From: Rhodopirellula baltica
Lineage (GTDB): Bacteria; Planctomycetota; Planctomycetia; Pirellulales; Pirellulaceae
Assembly: GCA_002901265.1 (NCBI GenBank)
Contig: PPHI01000012.1
Location: 1-64,000 of the forward strand
Reading direction: 5' to 3'
Length of the DNA stretch: 64,000 nucleotides
The translations under genes and the position numbers were made by a program. Shown piece after piece: positions 42,746 to 52,766 of the stretch; position 1 is the stretch's first letter, and every line of letters starts with the position of its first letter. The notes below the pieces were generated by a model. The model was not told the origin of the DNA. It was given only the letters and a program-made list of their open reading frames with translations, and made no database searches.

Positions 42746-43615
42746 ATGCAACGACGTCAGTTTCTCTCCCTCACGGGATCGTTGGCTGCTGCGGCAGCTG
42801 CTAATCAGGCATTCGCAAAACCACCGCACTTGGTTGAGCCGGTCCATCGGGTCGCGAATGCAAGTATCGCCCCCAACCCGCCTGTCAAGGTTTCGACGCT
42901 GGATGCGGCATTGACTCATGCGCGTCAATCGCTGGACCTCTGTCGCGAAAACGTGTCTGACTACACCGCGTTGTTAGTCAAACGCGAGCGAATCGGCGAC
43001 GCGCTGGGGCCGCACGAATACATGACCGCGAAGATCCGCTGCCGCAAGGTTACCAACGGACGCGTGGTGCAACCGCTCAGCGTTTACCTGAGCTTTCTCA
43101 AGCCGTCGACAGTCAAAGGTCGCGAGGTGATCTACGTCGAAGGCGCCAACGAGGGGAACATTATTGCCCACGAGGGCGGCTTCAAAGGACGCTTTTTGCC
43201 GACCGTCCAGCTTTCGCCCACCGGTGCCCTGGCGATGCGCGGCCAGCGTTACCCGATGACCGAAATCGGGGTCGAGAACTTGCTGGTCAAGTTGATCGAG
43301 CGTGGTGAGCAAGCTCGTCATTTACCCGATGTCGAAGCTGACATGCGGCAAGGGATCAAAATCAACAACCGTCCGTGCATGCTGCTGACGGTGACTCAGC
43401 CTTCTCGCCGCCCTGACCTGATGTTCTATCAGGCCAAGGTTTATATGGACACGACGCTGAACTTGCCGATCCGCTACGTCGCTTACGATTGGCCGAAGCC
43501 TGGCCAAACCGATCTCGAAGTGCTCGAAGAGTACAACTACCTGAACTTGGAAGTGAACGTCGGGCTGACAGACAAGGACTTCGATCCTAACAACAGCTCG
43601 TACAACTTCTATTGA
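42746..43615 (+). CDS. DUF1571 family exported protein
   Basis: I start at 42746 (MQRRQFLSLTGSLAAAAAAN), which is a twin-arginine-like signal; the ATG at 42683 would bury it. The mature part has the DUF1571 pattern: NVSDYTALLVKRERIGDALG, YLSFLKPSTVKGREVIYVEG and PTGALAMRGQRYPMTEIGVE, ending YVAYDWPKPGQTDLEVLEEY NYLNLEVN. The fold resembles LolA/LolB-like or sigma-E-factor-regulator (RseB-like) envelope proteins, so it may carry a lipid. It is a lone gene. Confidence 0.88.
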   Translation: MQRRQFLSLTGSLAAAAAANQAFAKPPHLVEPVHRVANASIAPNPPVKVSTLDAALTHARQSLDLCRENVSDYTALLVKRERIGDALGPHEYMTAKIRCRKVTNGRVVQPLSVYLSFLKPSTVKGREVIYVEGANEGNIIAHEGGFKGRFLPTVQLSPTGALAMRGQRYPMTEIGVENLLVKLIERGEQARHLPDVEADMRQGIKINNRPCMLLTVTQPSRRPDLMFYQAKVYMDTTLNLPIRYVAYDWPKPGQTDLEVLEEYNYLNLEVNVGLTDKDFDPNNSSYNFY

Positions 43616-43807
43616 TCAATCGATAGCCGTTTTATTGCAGGCTGGCACCGCGACACGCGTGCTTCGGGTGCCGGCCATACGACCGTTCTGAATTCCGGGT
43701 GTGGAGTTTTGGAGCGGTCGATCCTAGGACGCGATTCTTGCCGTACCGCTGCATCATGCGGGCCGGCCCAGCGTGGGTTCTCGCCACGTGATTCTGCCGA
43801 GCGCGAG

Positions 43808-44095
43808 TCAGCCCAGAACAGGCGGAACTCGAAAGCACTCTTCGTCTGATGCGGGGGCATTCGATAACGCGGCCTCGCGATCTAAGCCCGGCTTCAATTC
43901 GTCGACACGCCAGCAATTGTCCACGTCCAGGGCGGTCGTCATCGGTTCAACGTCGGACGTGTCGAGTTCCGAGAGCTTGTCGATAAAGCCCAGGATGCTG
44001 TCAAGTTGCGGCGCGAGATGCTCCAGTTGTTCTTGGGAGAGCTCGAGGCGAGCAAGCAGAGCAAGTTTCGCGGCGTCGTCGGTGGTCAAAGCCAT
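43808..44095 (-). CDS. gatC: Asp/Glu-tRNA(Asn/Gln) amidotransferase subunit C
   Basis: The 95-residue protein MALTTDDAAKLALLARLELS, then QEQLEHLAPQLDSILGFIDK, SELDTSDVEPMTTALDVDNC and FRVPPVLG, is a full-length GatC. GatC stabilises the GatA-GatB complex that converts Glu-tRNA(Gln) or Asp-tRNA(Asn) to the amides. The gatA and gatB genes are not next to it. Confidence 0.95.
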   Translation of the reverse strand: MALTTDDAAKLALLARLELSQEQLEHLAPQLDSILGFIDKLSELDTSDVEPMTTALDVDNCWRVDELKPGLDREAALSNAPASDEECFRVPPVLG

Positions 44096-44307
44096 GGCGA
44101 ATTCTAAGCGGAGCGTTCAAAAAAAATGGCGGTGGAGAGCAGCATTCAGCATAGCGGTCAACGCTAGACCGGACGAGACGGCAACTGGCGAAGCACGCTG
44201 TCGTTCGTCACCGTCCGCGCAGCAAAACACAGCGCGGCGAAATTGAATTCGTTGCGCTGTATTGTGATTTGGCACGAAGGGCGATTGAGTTTGGCGAGGG
44301 CGCCGAA

Positions 44308-44574
44308 CTACTTGGCGCCGCTGACGTCAAACGGCTTTGTCTTGACCGTTTTGCGGATCGCACCGCTGCGGATGCACTGAACGCAAACTCGCATCGACTT
44401 GTTTTCGCCTTCGGGGGTGGTCACGTGGACCTTTTGCAAGTTCGGGACGAACTTTCGGCGGGTGATGCCGGTGATCTTCGTACCAACACCGCCCAGGTAC
44501 TTGGCCTTACCGCGGGTTTCGATGCGGTTGCCCATCTGAACTTTTTTTCCGCAAACTTCACATTGACGTGCCAT
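44308..44574 (-). CDS. rpmB: 50S ribosomal protein L28
   Basis: The 88-residue protein MARQCEVCGKKVQMGNRIET, then ITRRKFVPNLQKVHV and SMRVCVQCIRSGAIRKTVK, is a complete L28 of the zinc-binding (four Cys) type: two N-terminal Cys (CEVC) and two in CVQC. It lies 212 bases upstream of gatC on the same strand. L33, a frequent neighbour, is absent. Confidence 0.96.
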   Translation of the reverse strand: MARQCEVCGKKVQMGNRIETRGKAKYLGGVGTKITGITRRKFVPNLQKVHVTTPEGENKSMRVCVQCIRSGAIRKTVKTKPFDVSGAK

Positions 44575-45017
44575 GGCGCCGCTCCCCAGCGAATCTGCCG
44601 GGGCTCCTCGATTGAATCGTTAATCGTGTCTGTCTCAAGTGGCCGGCGAATCACTTTTGCCGGGACAGCTTGTCACTAAGTTGTTTTGTGAAAACAGTTT
44701 GCAGCGTATCGGTTGCGTCCGATAGAGATCGGATACACCCCGCCGTCTTGTGGTGGAGAGAGGTTGAAATCTCGATTTCGACACCGCGCGGAACGCTGCA
44801 GAGCGGCAAACTATACAAACCTTGGGCAATCGGCGAAAGAACCATTCTTGGGACGTATTGGCGGCAAATGGTTTCTTGAGCGATTCGTGGAAGATTCATA
44901 AAGAATGTCTGTCGGGTGACCGAAAATTCTTCCTAGTCGCTCAGCTTATGCCAACACGCATCGTCGTGCGACGCAGGTCCTTCCCCCCCACGCCTCTGTT
45001 GACCATCTTCGTTGAAC
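44575..45017. other. Divergent upstream region of rpmB and a lipoprotein gene
   Basis: No supported gene. Several overlapping short frames exist, none with a recognisable product. I see no tRNA or riboswitch. Confidence 0.45.
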
Positions 45018-45710
45018 ATGTCGAACCAGCACACCTCCAACCAGCCCACCGTGTCAGCCAAGTCGCAGCTCGATTCGACACGTCGGTCGGCGATTGGTCG
45101 CCGAAGCAGCGTTTACCAAGGCCTTGCTCGTAGAGGCGTCGCTTGGACTCTGATGATCGGGCTGTTGGTTTCAGTTTCAAGTGGATGCAATGCGTTGACG
45201 GCCGCCGGATCGAAATCGATGGGCGCAGGTGCGTTGGACATCATGTCACCCAGCCCAAGTATTTTGTCACCATTCGCACGGCGTGGTTCGAAGTACCGTA
45301 TGTCAGACGGCTCGGATGTGCAGCTTGGTTATGCGGCGGACGGATCGATGACGATGGAGACGTATCAAAAGATCCGCCAGGCGAAGGCACAGAACGCAGT
45401 CGTCTTGCAGGTGACGAACGATAGCGAGCCGGTACGTGTGCTGCCGCTTCCGTCTGGGCAAAACTCGGCATTCGTCAGTGAGCTGCTGACTCAGACCGGT
45501 TTGCTGAAGAAGATGAAAACAATCGAAGCGACGGTTTATCGTCCTACTCCCGATTCGATCGAAGGGGCGAAAATGGTGGTCCACTTCACTGACGAGGACA
45601 CCGTCGATCCGACGACAGATTACTGTCTTCGCCCCGGGGACCGTATTCAGGTCGCCGAAGCCAGTATCACGCCGCTGCAAAGTTTGACCAATGCGGTCAT
45701 GCGTCGCTAA
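45018..45710 (+). CDS. Lipoprotein of unknown function
   Basis: I start at the ATG at 45018; a TTG lies six bases upstream. A basic N-terminus of about 40 residues precedes a hydrophobic segment and lipobox (GLLVSVSSGC, Cys near residue 57). The mature part has two beta-rich segments, ending in DYCLRPGDRIQVAEASI, which is reminiscent of the short motifs in SLBB/export-type proteins but not diagnostic. Family unknown. Confidence 0.65.
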   Translation: MSNQHTSNQPTVSAKSQLDSTRRSAIGRRSSVYQGLARRGVAWTLMIGLLVSVSSGCNALTAAGSKSMGAGALDIMSPSPSILSPFARRGSKYRMSDGSDVQLGYAADGSMTMETYQKIRQAKAQNAVVLQVTNDSEPVRVLPLPSGQNSAFVSELLTQTGLLKKMKTIEATVYRPTPDSIEGAKMVVHFTDEDTVDPTTDYCLRPGDRIQVAEASITPLQSLTNAVMRR

Positions 45711-45840
45711 TCGTGGCGTCGCAGGCGTTGCTGCAAAATTTCGCCGCCTGATGGTATCCTGCGAAATGGTATGATAATGAGAGCTCACGATGGTCCTTTG
45801 AGCTCACGATTCATGTTATTTCGCCAAGCTGTTCTGCATC

Positions 45841-47277
45841 ATGTCGCAAATAGTGCATTGCCCCAAATGCAAGTCCGCCGTCTCGATCCAGGCGGCCCAA
45901 TCGGGGATGCGCATCCAATGTCCCAGTTGTCAAAAGGCTTTTTTGGCACCAACGGTTTTGGGGCAAGGCGGCGCATCGGCTGAAGACGAAGATTGGTTGT
46001 CGCTTGACAACACGCCGCCTGCGGCAGCAACCGGCGGCTCGGACACGGTTTCCGCTCAGCCGGTCGCTCCAAGTGGCACTCTTCCGGCCGACGATGAAGA
46101 TCCATTTGTCAGCGACGACCCGTTCACGCTAGAGCCAGTCGTGGAACGCCCTACCGCCGACAATCCGTTTGATTCCTTACCCGACCTGTCGTCCTTTGGC
46201 GATCAGTTCGCAGGTAGCAATATGGCTGCGAGTCATCCGGGCAACGCAGAACCCCCGGTCGAATACGAAGACGATTTTCGCGTTCGCTGTCCGGTTTGCG
46301 AGTCAATGATTTCGGTCACTGCCTCGCAAAGCGGCAAGACGATCAAGTGTGGCGACTGTCACAGTGATGTTCGAATCGGCAAGCCACCCCGCAAGAAGCA
46401 AAAACAATCGCCTTCGCTGGAAACCGCCGCGACGTTCCGTTTCAGCGAAGCGAAGGAGGGCAAGCGTCCGAGTGACCCGATGCAGCGTAGTGCCGAACAG
46501 CTATTGGCCGAGGCGTCGCGTGAAGAACCGGACGAAGAGCAGCAACTCGCGATGGCCTTTGATGCGCCTAGCATGGTCGATTGGCTGAAGAGCGTGTTTG
46601 GGATCTTCTTGGACGTCGGCGTGCTTGTTCACTTGCTTGGGCTTTCGGTGATTCTGGCGGTTCCTGCAGCGGTGATTTCGCCATACCCGAAACTGTCGAT
46701 TCTGCTGTTGCCGCTGGGGTTGCTGGGCACGACGCTGGCCGTTTCCTGTGGCTTTGCGATTTTGTTTTCGGTCGCCAATGACGCCGATCGCGTCGAAGAT
46801 TGGCCGACGGTCGACCCGGCGTCTTGGTTCGACATGCTGTGGCTGGTGATTGCGGCGACGGCGATCTCGGTCGGCCCAGCCTATGTGATTTCGACCGTTT
46901 TTGCCGCAACCCCGATCATGACGTTGTCACTGGTGATGTTTTGCGTGTTCACGGCGTTCCCGATCATCTTGTTGTCGATGTTAGATATGGAAACGGTGAC
47001 AATGCCGTTTTCCGCCGATGTCGCAAAGAGTTTGACCCGATGCCAAGACGACTGGGGCGTGTTTTACTTCGCCACCGGATCGTTGTTCGCGATGCTGTTC
47101 GGGTACTTCATCTTTTGTCCCGAAACGCCGATCGGTCTGGGGATCGGCATCGTCCTCGCAATCGTCGTCGTGTTCTTGTACTTCGCGATCTTGGGGCGAC
47201 TGGCGGTCGCGATCAGTGGTGTCGTAGAGCTTGGATCCCTTGAAAGCCCTGCGGACGACGAAGAGCCAGCAGCGTGA
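45841..47277 (+). CDS. Zinc-ribbon (MJ0042-type) membrane protein
   Basis: The 478-residue protein has an N-terminal zinc ribbon (CPKCKSAVSIQAAQSGMRIQ followed by CPSC) and a second one after an acidic linker (CPVCESMISVTASQSGKTIK, CGDC) near residue 150. The last 260 residues hold about six transmembrane segments. The pattern of MJ0042-like ribbon plus membrane domain is common in planctomycetes and may bind nucleic acid or protein at the membrane. The gene ends two bases from the convergent thiG stop. Function unknown. Confidence 0.75.
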   Translation: MSQIVHCPKCKSAVSIQAAQSGMRIQCPSCQKAFLAPTVLGQGGASAEDEDWLSLDNTPPAAATGGSDTVSAQPVAPSGTLPADDEDPFVSDDPFTLEPVVERPTADNPFDSLPDLSSFGDQFAGSNMAASHPGNAEPPVEYEDDFRVRCPVCESMISVTASQSGKTIKCGDCHSDVRIGKPPRKKQKQSPSLETAATFRFSEAKEGKRPSDPMQRSAEQLLAEASREEPDEEQQLAMAFDAPSMVDWLKSVFGIFLDVGVLVHLLGLSVILAVPAAVISPYPKLSILLLPLGLLGTTLAVSCGFAILFSVANDADRVEDWPTVDPASWFDMLWLVIAATAISVGPAYVISTVFAATPIMTLSLVMFCVFTAFPIILLSMLDMETVTMPFSADVAKSLTRCQDDWGVFYFATGSLFAMLFGYFIFCPETPIGLGIGIVLAIVVVFLYFAILGRLAVAISGVVELGSLESPADDEEPAA

Positions 47278-47278
47278 T

Positions 47279-48148
47279 TCAGTACGGTCGCGTACTGATG
47301 ACGCCTTCACTGGGGCTGGATGCGGTTCCGTAAAGCCGCTTGGGAATTCGTCCTGCAAGGTATGCGTGTCGTCCAGCGATGGCCGCATGCTTCATCGCGA
47401 TCGCCATTTGAACCGGATCGCGAGCGTGGGCAATCGCAGTGTTCAGCAGCACTGCGTCGCCACCAAGCTCGAACGCTTGACTGACGTCACTCGCAGTACC
47501 GACACCGGCGTCGATGATCACTGGGTAATCCGGATCGTCTTCTTTCAAGTATTCCAGGATGATCTGCAGGTTGTTCGGATTCAGTAATCCTTGGCCACTG
47601 CCGATGGGGCTGCCCGCAGGCATCACGCTTGCGGCACCGGCTTGTTTCAATCGCTGGGCGGTGACGGGACAGTCACTGGTATAGCACAGCACCTGGAACC
47701 CTTCCTTTGCCAGTTCGGTACAGGCGGCGACGGTTTCGGCGGGATCGGGGAGCAGCGTCTTGCTGTCGCCGAGCACTTCCAGTTTGACCCAATCGGCACC
47801 CGGGTTGCCGAGCGTGCGCAGGATTTCGCGTCCGAGTTTCGCGGCGCGAATCGCGTCGGCCGCCGTGTAGCAGCCTGCGGTGTTCGGAAGCAGCGTGTAG
47901 CGGTCCAGGTCGATGAAGTCGAGGATGTTCTTGCCGCCACGCTCATACAGACGCTCGCGGCGGACGGCCACGGTCACACAGTCAGCGCCCGACGCGTCTA
48001 AACTGTCACGCATCTGCTCCATCGTGTCGTAGCGACCGGTACCGACGATCAAGCGACTGGCGAGCTGGTGGCTACCGACGCGCAGCTGAGATTCGTTGTC
48101 GGAGTTTTTGCCGGGGGTGGAAGAGGTGACGGAGTCTGCGAGCGACAC
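47279..48148 (-). CDS. thiG: Thiazole synthase ThiG
   Basis: The GTG at 48148 is the most sensible start ([20 protein letters not shown]), placed after the thiS stop; a longer frame overlaps thiS and is not supported. Family motifs are [60 protein letters not shown] and [20 protein letters not shown], with [13 protein letters not shown]. The Lys of VKLEVLGD forms the Schiff base. ThiG combines deoxyxylulose phosphate, dehydroglycine and ThiS-thiocarboxylate to the thiazole of thiamine. Confidence 0.94.
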   Translation of the reverse strand: MSLADSVTSSTPGKNSDNESQLRVGSHQLASRLIVGTGRYDTMEQMRDSLDASGADCVTVAVRRERLYERGGKNILDFIDLDRYTLLPNTAGCYTAADAIRAAKLGREILRTLGNPGADWVKLEVLGDSKTLLPDPAETVAACTELAKEGFQVLCYTSDCPVTAQRLKQAGAASVMPAGSPIGSGQGLLNPNNLQIILEYLKEDDPDYPVIIDAGVGTASDVSQAFELGGDAVLLNTAIAHARDPVQMAIAMKHAAIAGRHAYLAGRIPKRLYGTASSPSEGVISTRPY

Positions 48149-48179
48149 GTTGATTCTGGTGAGGTTGGGGAAAGTCGGT

Positions 48180-48383
48180 TCAGCCGCCGCCGACCAGCGT
48201 GACGACTTCGACGTCATCACCCGACCGCACGACGGTGTTGGCGTAGTCTTCGCGTGGTACGACGTCCGCGTTGACTTCGACGGCCAAATAATTCGGCGGC
48301 ACGTCGACGGTGTCAAGCAACTGCTGCACGCTCATTTCGGACTCCAGTTCAACCGGACTTCCGTTGACGGTAATCTTGATCAT
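48180..48383 (-). CDS. thiS: Sulfur carrier protein ThiS
   Basis: The start at 48383 gives [20 protein letters not shown] and a length of 67 residues. The ubiquitin-like protein ends VTLVGGG; the C-terminal Gly is converted to a thiocarboxylate that donates sulfur to ThiG. thiG follows 31 bases downstream on the same strand, so both form an operon. I looked for a TPP riboswitch upstream (48384-48630) and did not find its conserved core. Confidence 0.93.
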   Translation of the reverse strand: MIKITVNGSPVELESEMSVQQLLDTVDVPPNYLAVEVNADVVPREDYANTVVRSGDDVEVVTLVGGG

Positions 48384-48557
48384 GTTTGATACGGATGACG
48401 CGAGGACCATGGTGGCAATCAAACCATGGTAGTGGTCGGGACCGAAGTTGGTCAGGCCCGATATCGCGAAGGGGCGTCAAGGTGAGCCAGTCGCCGCTTA
48501 CTCCCAGAAAACCAGCGGTTACTTTCCCGGGGTGTGACGACGACAATGGAAAATCAG

Positions 48558-48590
48558 CCGATGGCTAAGCGTTAAAAAGCTAGCCATCGG
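48558..48590 (-). terminator. Probable terminator of the isomerase gene
   Basis: Stem CCGATGGCTA / TAGCCATCGG around a loop containing AAAAA (TTTTT on the minus strand), followed on the minus strand by CTGATTTTCC. Position is just downstream of the minus-strand isomerase stop. Confidence 0.55.
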
Positions 48591-48630
48591 AAGGATTGCC
48601 TATTCAAGCGAGATGCCTTCTCAGGCCAAC

Positions 48631-49635
48631 TCAGTCATTCGATTCGTCGAATGCGGCGTCGAAGGCACGTGTGCTGGGCGAGAAGTCCAGCTTTTTGGTG
48701 AACTGGCACGCTTCGGTTGCACCGAATTCGCGATCCATCCCGCTGTCTTCCCATTCGATCGACAGTGGGCCTTGGTAGCCGATGTCGTTGAGTGCACGGA
48801 TGATTTCTTCGAAGTTCACGCCGCCACGACCGGGGCTGCGGAAATCCCAGCCACGGCGGGCGTCACCAAAGTTGATATGGCTGCAGTTGATGCCGCTCAT
48901 TCCGTCCAGGGTCACAATCGCGTCTTTGATGTGGACGTGGTAGATGCGATCGGGGAATCGGCGGATGAATTTGACGGGGTCGACACCTTGCCAAATCAGG
49001 TGGCTGGGGTCGAAATTGAATCCGAATTCGGGGCGATGGTCGAGGACTTCCAGGGCTCGTTCGGCGGTGTAGATGTCGAACGCGATCTCGGTCGGGTGGA
49101 CTTCCAGGGCAAAGCGGATTCCGCATTCACCGAAAACGTCCATGATGGGATTGAAACGCTCGGCCAACAGGTTGAACCCGTCGTCAATCATGCTGGGGGG
49201 AACCGGCGGGAAAGAATACAGCAGGTGCCAAATGCTGCTGCCGGTGAATCCGTTGACGACTTCGACGCCGAATTTTTGTGCCGCACGGGCGGTGTTTTTC
49301 AGTTCTTCGATCGCACGCTCGTTGACGCCCGCCGGGTCCCCGTCACCCCAGACGTAATCCGGAAGGATCGCTTGGTGGCGTTGGTCGATGTTGTCCAGGA
49401 CAGCCTGTCCCACCAGGTGAGCACTGATCGCGTGGCACTGCAGGCCGGCTTCGTCGAGTGCTTTGCGTTTATTGTCGCAGTAATCGTCTTCGGCCAACGC
49501 CTTGTCGACTTCAAAGTGATCACCCCAGCAGGCAAGTTCGATCCCGTCGTAACCAAAACCTTTCGTTTTTTCCACCATTGTGGTGAACGGAAGATCTGCC
49601 CATTGACCGGTAAAAAGAGTGACGGGACGCGCCAT
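48631..49635 (-). CDS. Sugar phosphate isomerase/epimerase, xylose isomerase-like
   Basis: The 334-residue protein is a TIM barrel of the AP endonuclease 2 family. [75 protein letters not shown] and IYHVHIKDA carry the typical metal ligands (E, D, H, E). The final Glu lies in [11 protein letters not shown]. Relatives act on inositol, keto-sugars or hydroxypyruvate. It has no signal peptide. It is divergent from the PilT-like gene. Confidence 0.9.
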   Translation of the reverse strand: MARPVTLFTGQWADLPFTTMVEKTKGFGYDGIELACWGDHFEVDKALAEDDYCDNKRKALDEAGLQCHAISAHLVGQAVLDNIDQRHQAILPDYVWGDGDPAGVNERAIEELKNTARAAQKFGVEVVNGFTGSSIWHLLYSFPPVPPSMIDDGFNLLAERFNPIMDVFGECGIRFALEVHPTEIAFDIYTAERALEVLDHRPEFGFNFDPSHLIWQGVDPVKFIRRFPDRIYHVHIKDAIVTLDGMSGINCSHINFGDARRGWDFRSPGRGGVNFEEIIRALNDIGYQGPLSIEWEDSGMDREFGATEACQFTKKLDFSPSTRAFDAAFDESND

Positions 49636-49996
49636 GGAGAGCTCCGGAGGATTGATGTGATATTGGGGTGGGTGGGAAGAAAACTTGCCGCGTATTGTGC
49701 GCCGGATTCCTCTCGGCCTGCAACAACCCTAGGGCAATTGCCGAAAGACACTGAAAACACCCGTTTGACGGTGAGGTAGTGTCAATCGACGTCACCCGAC
49801 AAACTCGCATCAACCCGCAGCGTTTTGCACAGGACGTCAATCCACGTTCTCTTGCCGGCTGAATTTCGTTGAGAGTCGGCCGGCTTGGCTTAGAATGGTG
49901 GCGTGTCCCGACAATCCCTGCGACCGATCCAAATTCGCTGTTGCGGATTGCCTATCGGAATTGCCACGACCTTTTCGCACTTAGCACAAATACTCA
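49636..49996. other. Divergent promoter region (isomerase and PilT-like genes)
   Basis: No gene supported; both neighbouring genes must start from here. Confidence 0.5.
49869..49896 (+). promoter_or_regulatory. Candidate sigma-70-type promoter for the PilT-like gene
   Basis: TTGAGA at 49869-49874 and TAGAAT at 49891-49896 with a 16-base spacer, about 100 bases before the start codon. Based on motif match only. Confidence 0.4.
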
Positions 49997-51205
49997 ATGG
50001 CTCACAGCAACGGCAAATCAGCTCCTCCGGCTCCTCGCGTTTCACAACCGACCACCATGGAAGCGGTCAAGGATCGGCTTCGCCAAAGCTTGCTGAAAAA
50101 ACGCGACGCCCTCGAGGTCGACAAGTTCTTCCGAGCTTTGGTCAAACTGGAGGGCAGCGACTTGCACATGAAAGTGGGCCAGCCGCCGATGGTGCGTGTC
50201 GGTGGTGAGCTGAAACCGCTCAACCGTGGCCCCATCGATTCGGAGGAAATGGTTGATCTGTTGCTGCCGATGATGGACCAGCGAAACCTGCTGATTTTCG
50301 AAGAGGAAGGCGGTGCTGACTTTGCATACCTCTGCGACGTCGACGGTACCCGCTGGCGTTTCCGGGTCAACATGCTTAAGTCGCTCGGCAACATCGGCTT
50401 GGTCGCCCGCCGGATCAACAACTTCATCCCCGATTTCCGCGGCCTGTTCCTGCCCGACTCGATCGAGCAACTCTGTCACTTCGAACAGGGAATGGTGTTG
50501 CTCGCCGGGGTCACCGGTAGCGGTAAAAGTACGACGATCGGTTCGATGCTGAACTACATCAACTCGATTTATCGCAAGCACATCCTGACGCTCGAAGACC
50601 CGATCGAATTTATCTTCACCGAAGATAAATGTTTGATCAACCAACGCGAGATGGGCCAAGACGTCAAAGACTTTAACATCGGGATGAAGCATGCCGTTCG
50701 TGAAGACCCCGACATCATCCTGGTCGGTGAGTTGCGGGACGAAGAAACGTTCATGACGGCGATTCACGCGGCCGAAACCGGTCACTTGGTATTCGGGACG
50801 ATTCACGCGGCGAGTGCGTCGACCACCATCGGTCGTATTTTGGACTTGTTCCCCGAGGAAATGCACAACGCGATCCGCAGTGCGATCGCGTTCAATATGA
50901 AAGGCATCGTTGCCCAAAAACTGCTCAAGAGCATCAAGCCAGGTGTCTCGCGGGTGCCTACGTGTGAAGTGATGACATTCAACCCCACGATCCGGAAGCT
51001 GGTTTTGGAGGGCAAGGACGAAAAGCTGCCCGACGCTATCCGTATCGGTGCCGAAGACGGAATGCAGGACTTTACGATGAGTTTGAAAGGTCTGATCGAC
51101 GACGAATTGATCGATCGTCCAACTGCGTTCGCCGTCGCCCCCAACAAGGATGCCCTCAAAATGGCTCTCAAGGGTATCGACGTCAAAGCGCCAGGGATTC
51201 TGTAA
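49997..51205 (+). CDS. pilT: PilT-like type IV pilus/secretion ATPase
   Basis: The 402-residue protein has the PilT N-terminal domain (LEGSDLHMKVGQPPMVRVGG), Walker A GVTGSGKSTT near residue 172, the Asp box (HILTLEDPIEFIF), Walker B REDPDIILVGELRDEETFMT and the His box GHLVFGTIHAAS. PilT hexamers power pilus retraction; in planctomycetes such genes occur without full pilus operons. The next gene on the same strand is a degenerate relative, which suggests that the two work together. No pilin or assembly genes are in the window. Confidence 0.9.
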   Translation: MAHSNGKSAPPAPRVSQPTTMEAVKDRLRQSLLKKRDALEVDKFFRALVKLEGSDLHMKVGQPPMVRVGGELKPLNRGPIDSEEMVDLLLPMMDQRNLLIFEEEGGADFAYLCDVDGTRWRFRVNMLKSLGNIGLVARRINNFIPDFRGLFLPDSIEQLCHFEQGMVLLAGVTGSGKSTTIGSMLNYINSIYRKHILTLEDPIEFIFTEDKCLINQREMGQDVKDFNIGMKHAVREDPDIILVGELRDEETFMTAIHAAETGHLVFGTIHAASASTTIGRILDLFPEEMHNAIRSAIAFNMKGIVAQKLLKSIKPGVSRVPTCEVMTFNPTIRKLVLEGKDEKLPDAIRIGAEDGMQDFTMSLKGLIDDELIDRPTAFAVAPNKDALKMALKGIDVKAPGIL

Positions 51206-51413
51206 GGCCTGAAGTCTGTCGGCCAGGGATTCTGTCAGTCCGAACGATCTGTCGCGGGCGTTGGGCCGGAAAATGCCGGCCCGACGGGCGATGTTTAGCA
51301 CTTTGCAAATGTTCGGATGTCGGCTTCGATGACGCCGCTACTCTCGGTAAGTTATGGTGTAGTGTGCCGAGAGGCTTACCAGTCCGCCCCCTTTTCACTG
51401 TTTCTGCATTTTA

Positions 51414-52751
51414 ATGCCACAAGATGTTCAGCCTCAGCTTTGGCAGTCGGTCGCACCGGTCGAATTCACTCCCAAACTGAACGACAATTCACAAGCCCAG
51501 GCGTTGTTGATCGGGGCACGGCAGGGGGCTGGCTTTGCGATCGCCGCTGGGCAGGTTTCCCACGCGATTCAATCGCGAGCGACCCAAGTTCTGTTTGACT
51601 TCACCGCCGCCGGTAGCACCATCCGGTACATGATCGATGGCCAGTGGGAACAACTGCCGCCGCTCGATCGTGAAAGTGCCGACGCGATGTTGATCACGCT
51701 CAAGCAATTGTGCTTGATGAACCCCGCCGACCGCCGAAGCGCACAGTCCGGCGCGGTCAAAGCGAAACTGAAGAAAGAAAAGTACGAGGTCCTGCTGCAA
51801 TCGCAAGGCGTTCCGACTGGTGAGCGTGTTCTGATGCGATTGGAGGCACAGCAAGTTCCGTTCGAGACGCTTAGTGATCTTGGCATGCGTGACAAAATGG
51901 TCGCGACGCTGAAACAGCATCTCAACTCCGACGGCGACATCGCGTTGCTCACCGCCCCCAAGGGCGAAGGCCTGACAACATCCTGGAATATCGCAATTGG
52001 CGCGGCCGACCGTTTGGTGCGTGACTTTCAATCCTTCGAGGAGCAGTCACGGCCGGAACCAGAAATCATCAACATCAATCCGAACTTCTACGGCGGATCG
52101 ACTGGGCTGACACCTTACGAAGCGTTGCGTAAGGCGATCTTAAAAGAGCCCGATGTGTATATGTTTCCCGATCCGGTCGATGGCGAAACGTTCTCCATGG
52201 CACTCGACCAAGTCGAGAACTTGGACAAGAAAATTGTCACCCGGATGGTTTCCAGCAACGCCGTCGAAGGATTCGCCCGGTTGGTTGCCCAATACGCCGA
52301 TCAACGCCAGCGAATCGCAAGTCGCGTTGCCTGTGTTCTTGGTCAGCGATTGGTTCGCCGACTTTGCGATAACTGCAAGATCGGTTTCCAGCCGCCACCG
52401 CAATTGCTACAGCAGCTCGGCATCCCGCCGGGACGCGTCGCGTTGTTATACCAACCGTTTATTCCACCGCCGCCAGAACAACAGGTCGACGAAAACGGCC
52501 GACCCGCGCCGATCACACCGTGCCCAGTTTGCCACGGGCGTGGCTATTTCGGCCGAATCGCAATCTTCGAGTTGCTTATCCCCGGCCCGCAGCTCCGCGA
52601 TGCGATCACCAAAACCCAAGACATGGGACGGCTAAACGGGATCGCAAAGTCGGAAGGTTTCCACGGCGTGCAAACGGAAGCCGTGTTGACGGTCGCTCGC
52701 GGATTGACGAGCTTGGATGAATTGAAACGAGCCTTCGCTAAAAAGGCATAG
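51414..52751 (+). CDS. Degenerate GspE/PilB-like secretion ATPase
   Basis: The 445-residue protein aligns along its length with GspE/PilB-type ATPases: a N2-like domain (IQSRATQVLFDFTAAGSTIR), YEALRKAILKEPDVYMFPDP in place of the Walker B segment, ASRVACVLGQRLVRRLCDNC and the C-terminal zinc-binding CDNC...CPVCHGRGYFGRIAIFELL. The Walker A is altered to LTAPKGEGLTTSW (no GxGKT/S), and Walker B DPVDGETF lacks the usual GEIRD. ATP hydrolysis is therefore doubtful. It lies 208 bases after the PilT-like gene on the same strand and may be a structural or regulatory partner. Confidence 0.85.
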   Translation: MPQDVQPQLWQSVAPVEFTPKLNDNSQAQALLIGARQGAGFAIAAGQVSHAIQSRATQVLFDFTAAGSTIRYMIDGQWEQLPPLDRESADAMLITLKQLCLMNPADRRSAQSGAVKAKLKKEKYEVLLQSQGVPTGERVLMRLEAQQVPFETLSDLGMRDKMVATLKQHLNSDGDIALLTAPKGEGLTTSWNIAIGAADRLVRDFQSFEEQSRPEPEIININPNFYGGSTGLTPYEALRKAILKEPDVYMFPDPVDGETFSMALDQVENLDKKIVTRMVSSNAVEGFARLVAQYADQRQRIASRVACVLGQRLVRRLCDNCKIGFQPPPQLLQQLGIPPGRVALLYQPFIPPPPEQQVDENGRPAPITPCPVCHGRGYFGRIAIFELLIPGPQLRDAITKTQDMGRLNGIAKSEGFHGVQTEAVLTVARGLTSLDELKRAFAKKA

Positions 52752-52766
52752 TCCGCTGTCGTTTCG

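Noticed and set aside
48384-48630. Possible TPP riboswitch in front of thiS
   Set aside because: The conserved CUGAGA and CCUGAUC-type core is not found in the expected order; the only strong hairpin here (48558-48590) is better explained as the terminator of the upstream isomerase gene.
48613-49779. 388-codon plus-strand ORF opposite the isomerase
   Set aside because: Antisense to a well-supported TIM-barrel gene.
50042-51301. 419-codon minus-strand ORF opposite the PilT-like gene
   Set aside because: Antisense to a gene with intact Walker and His-box motifs.
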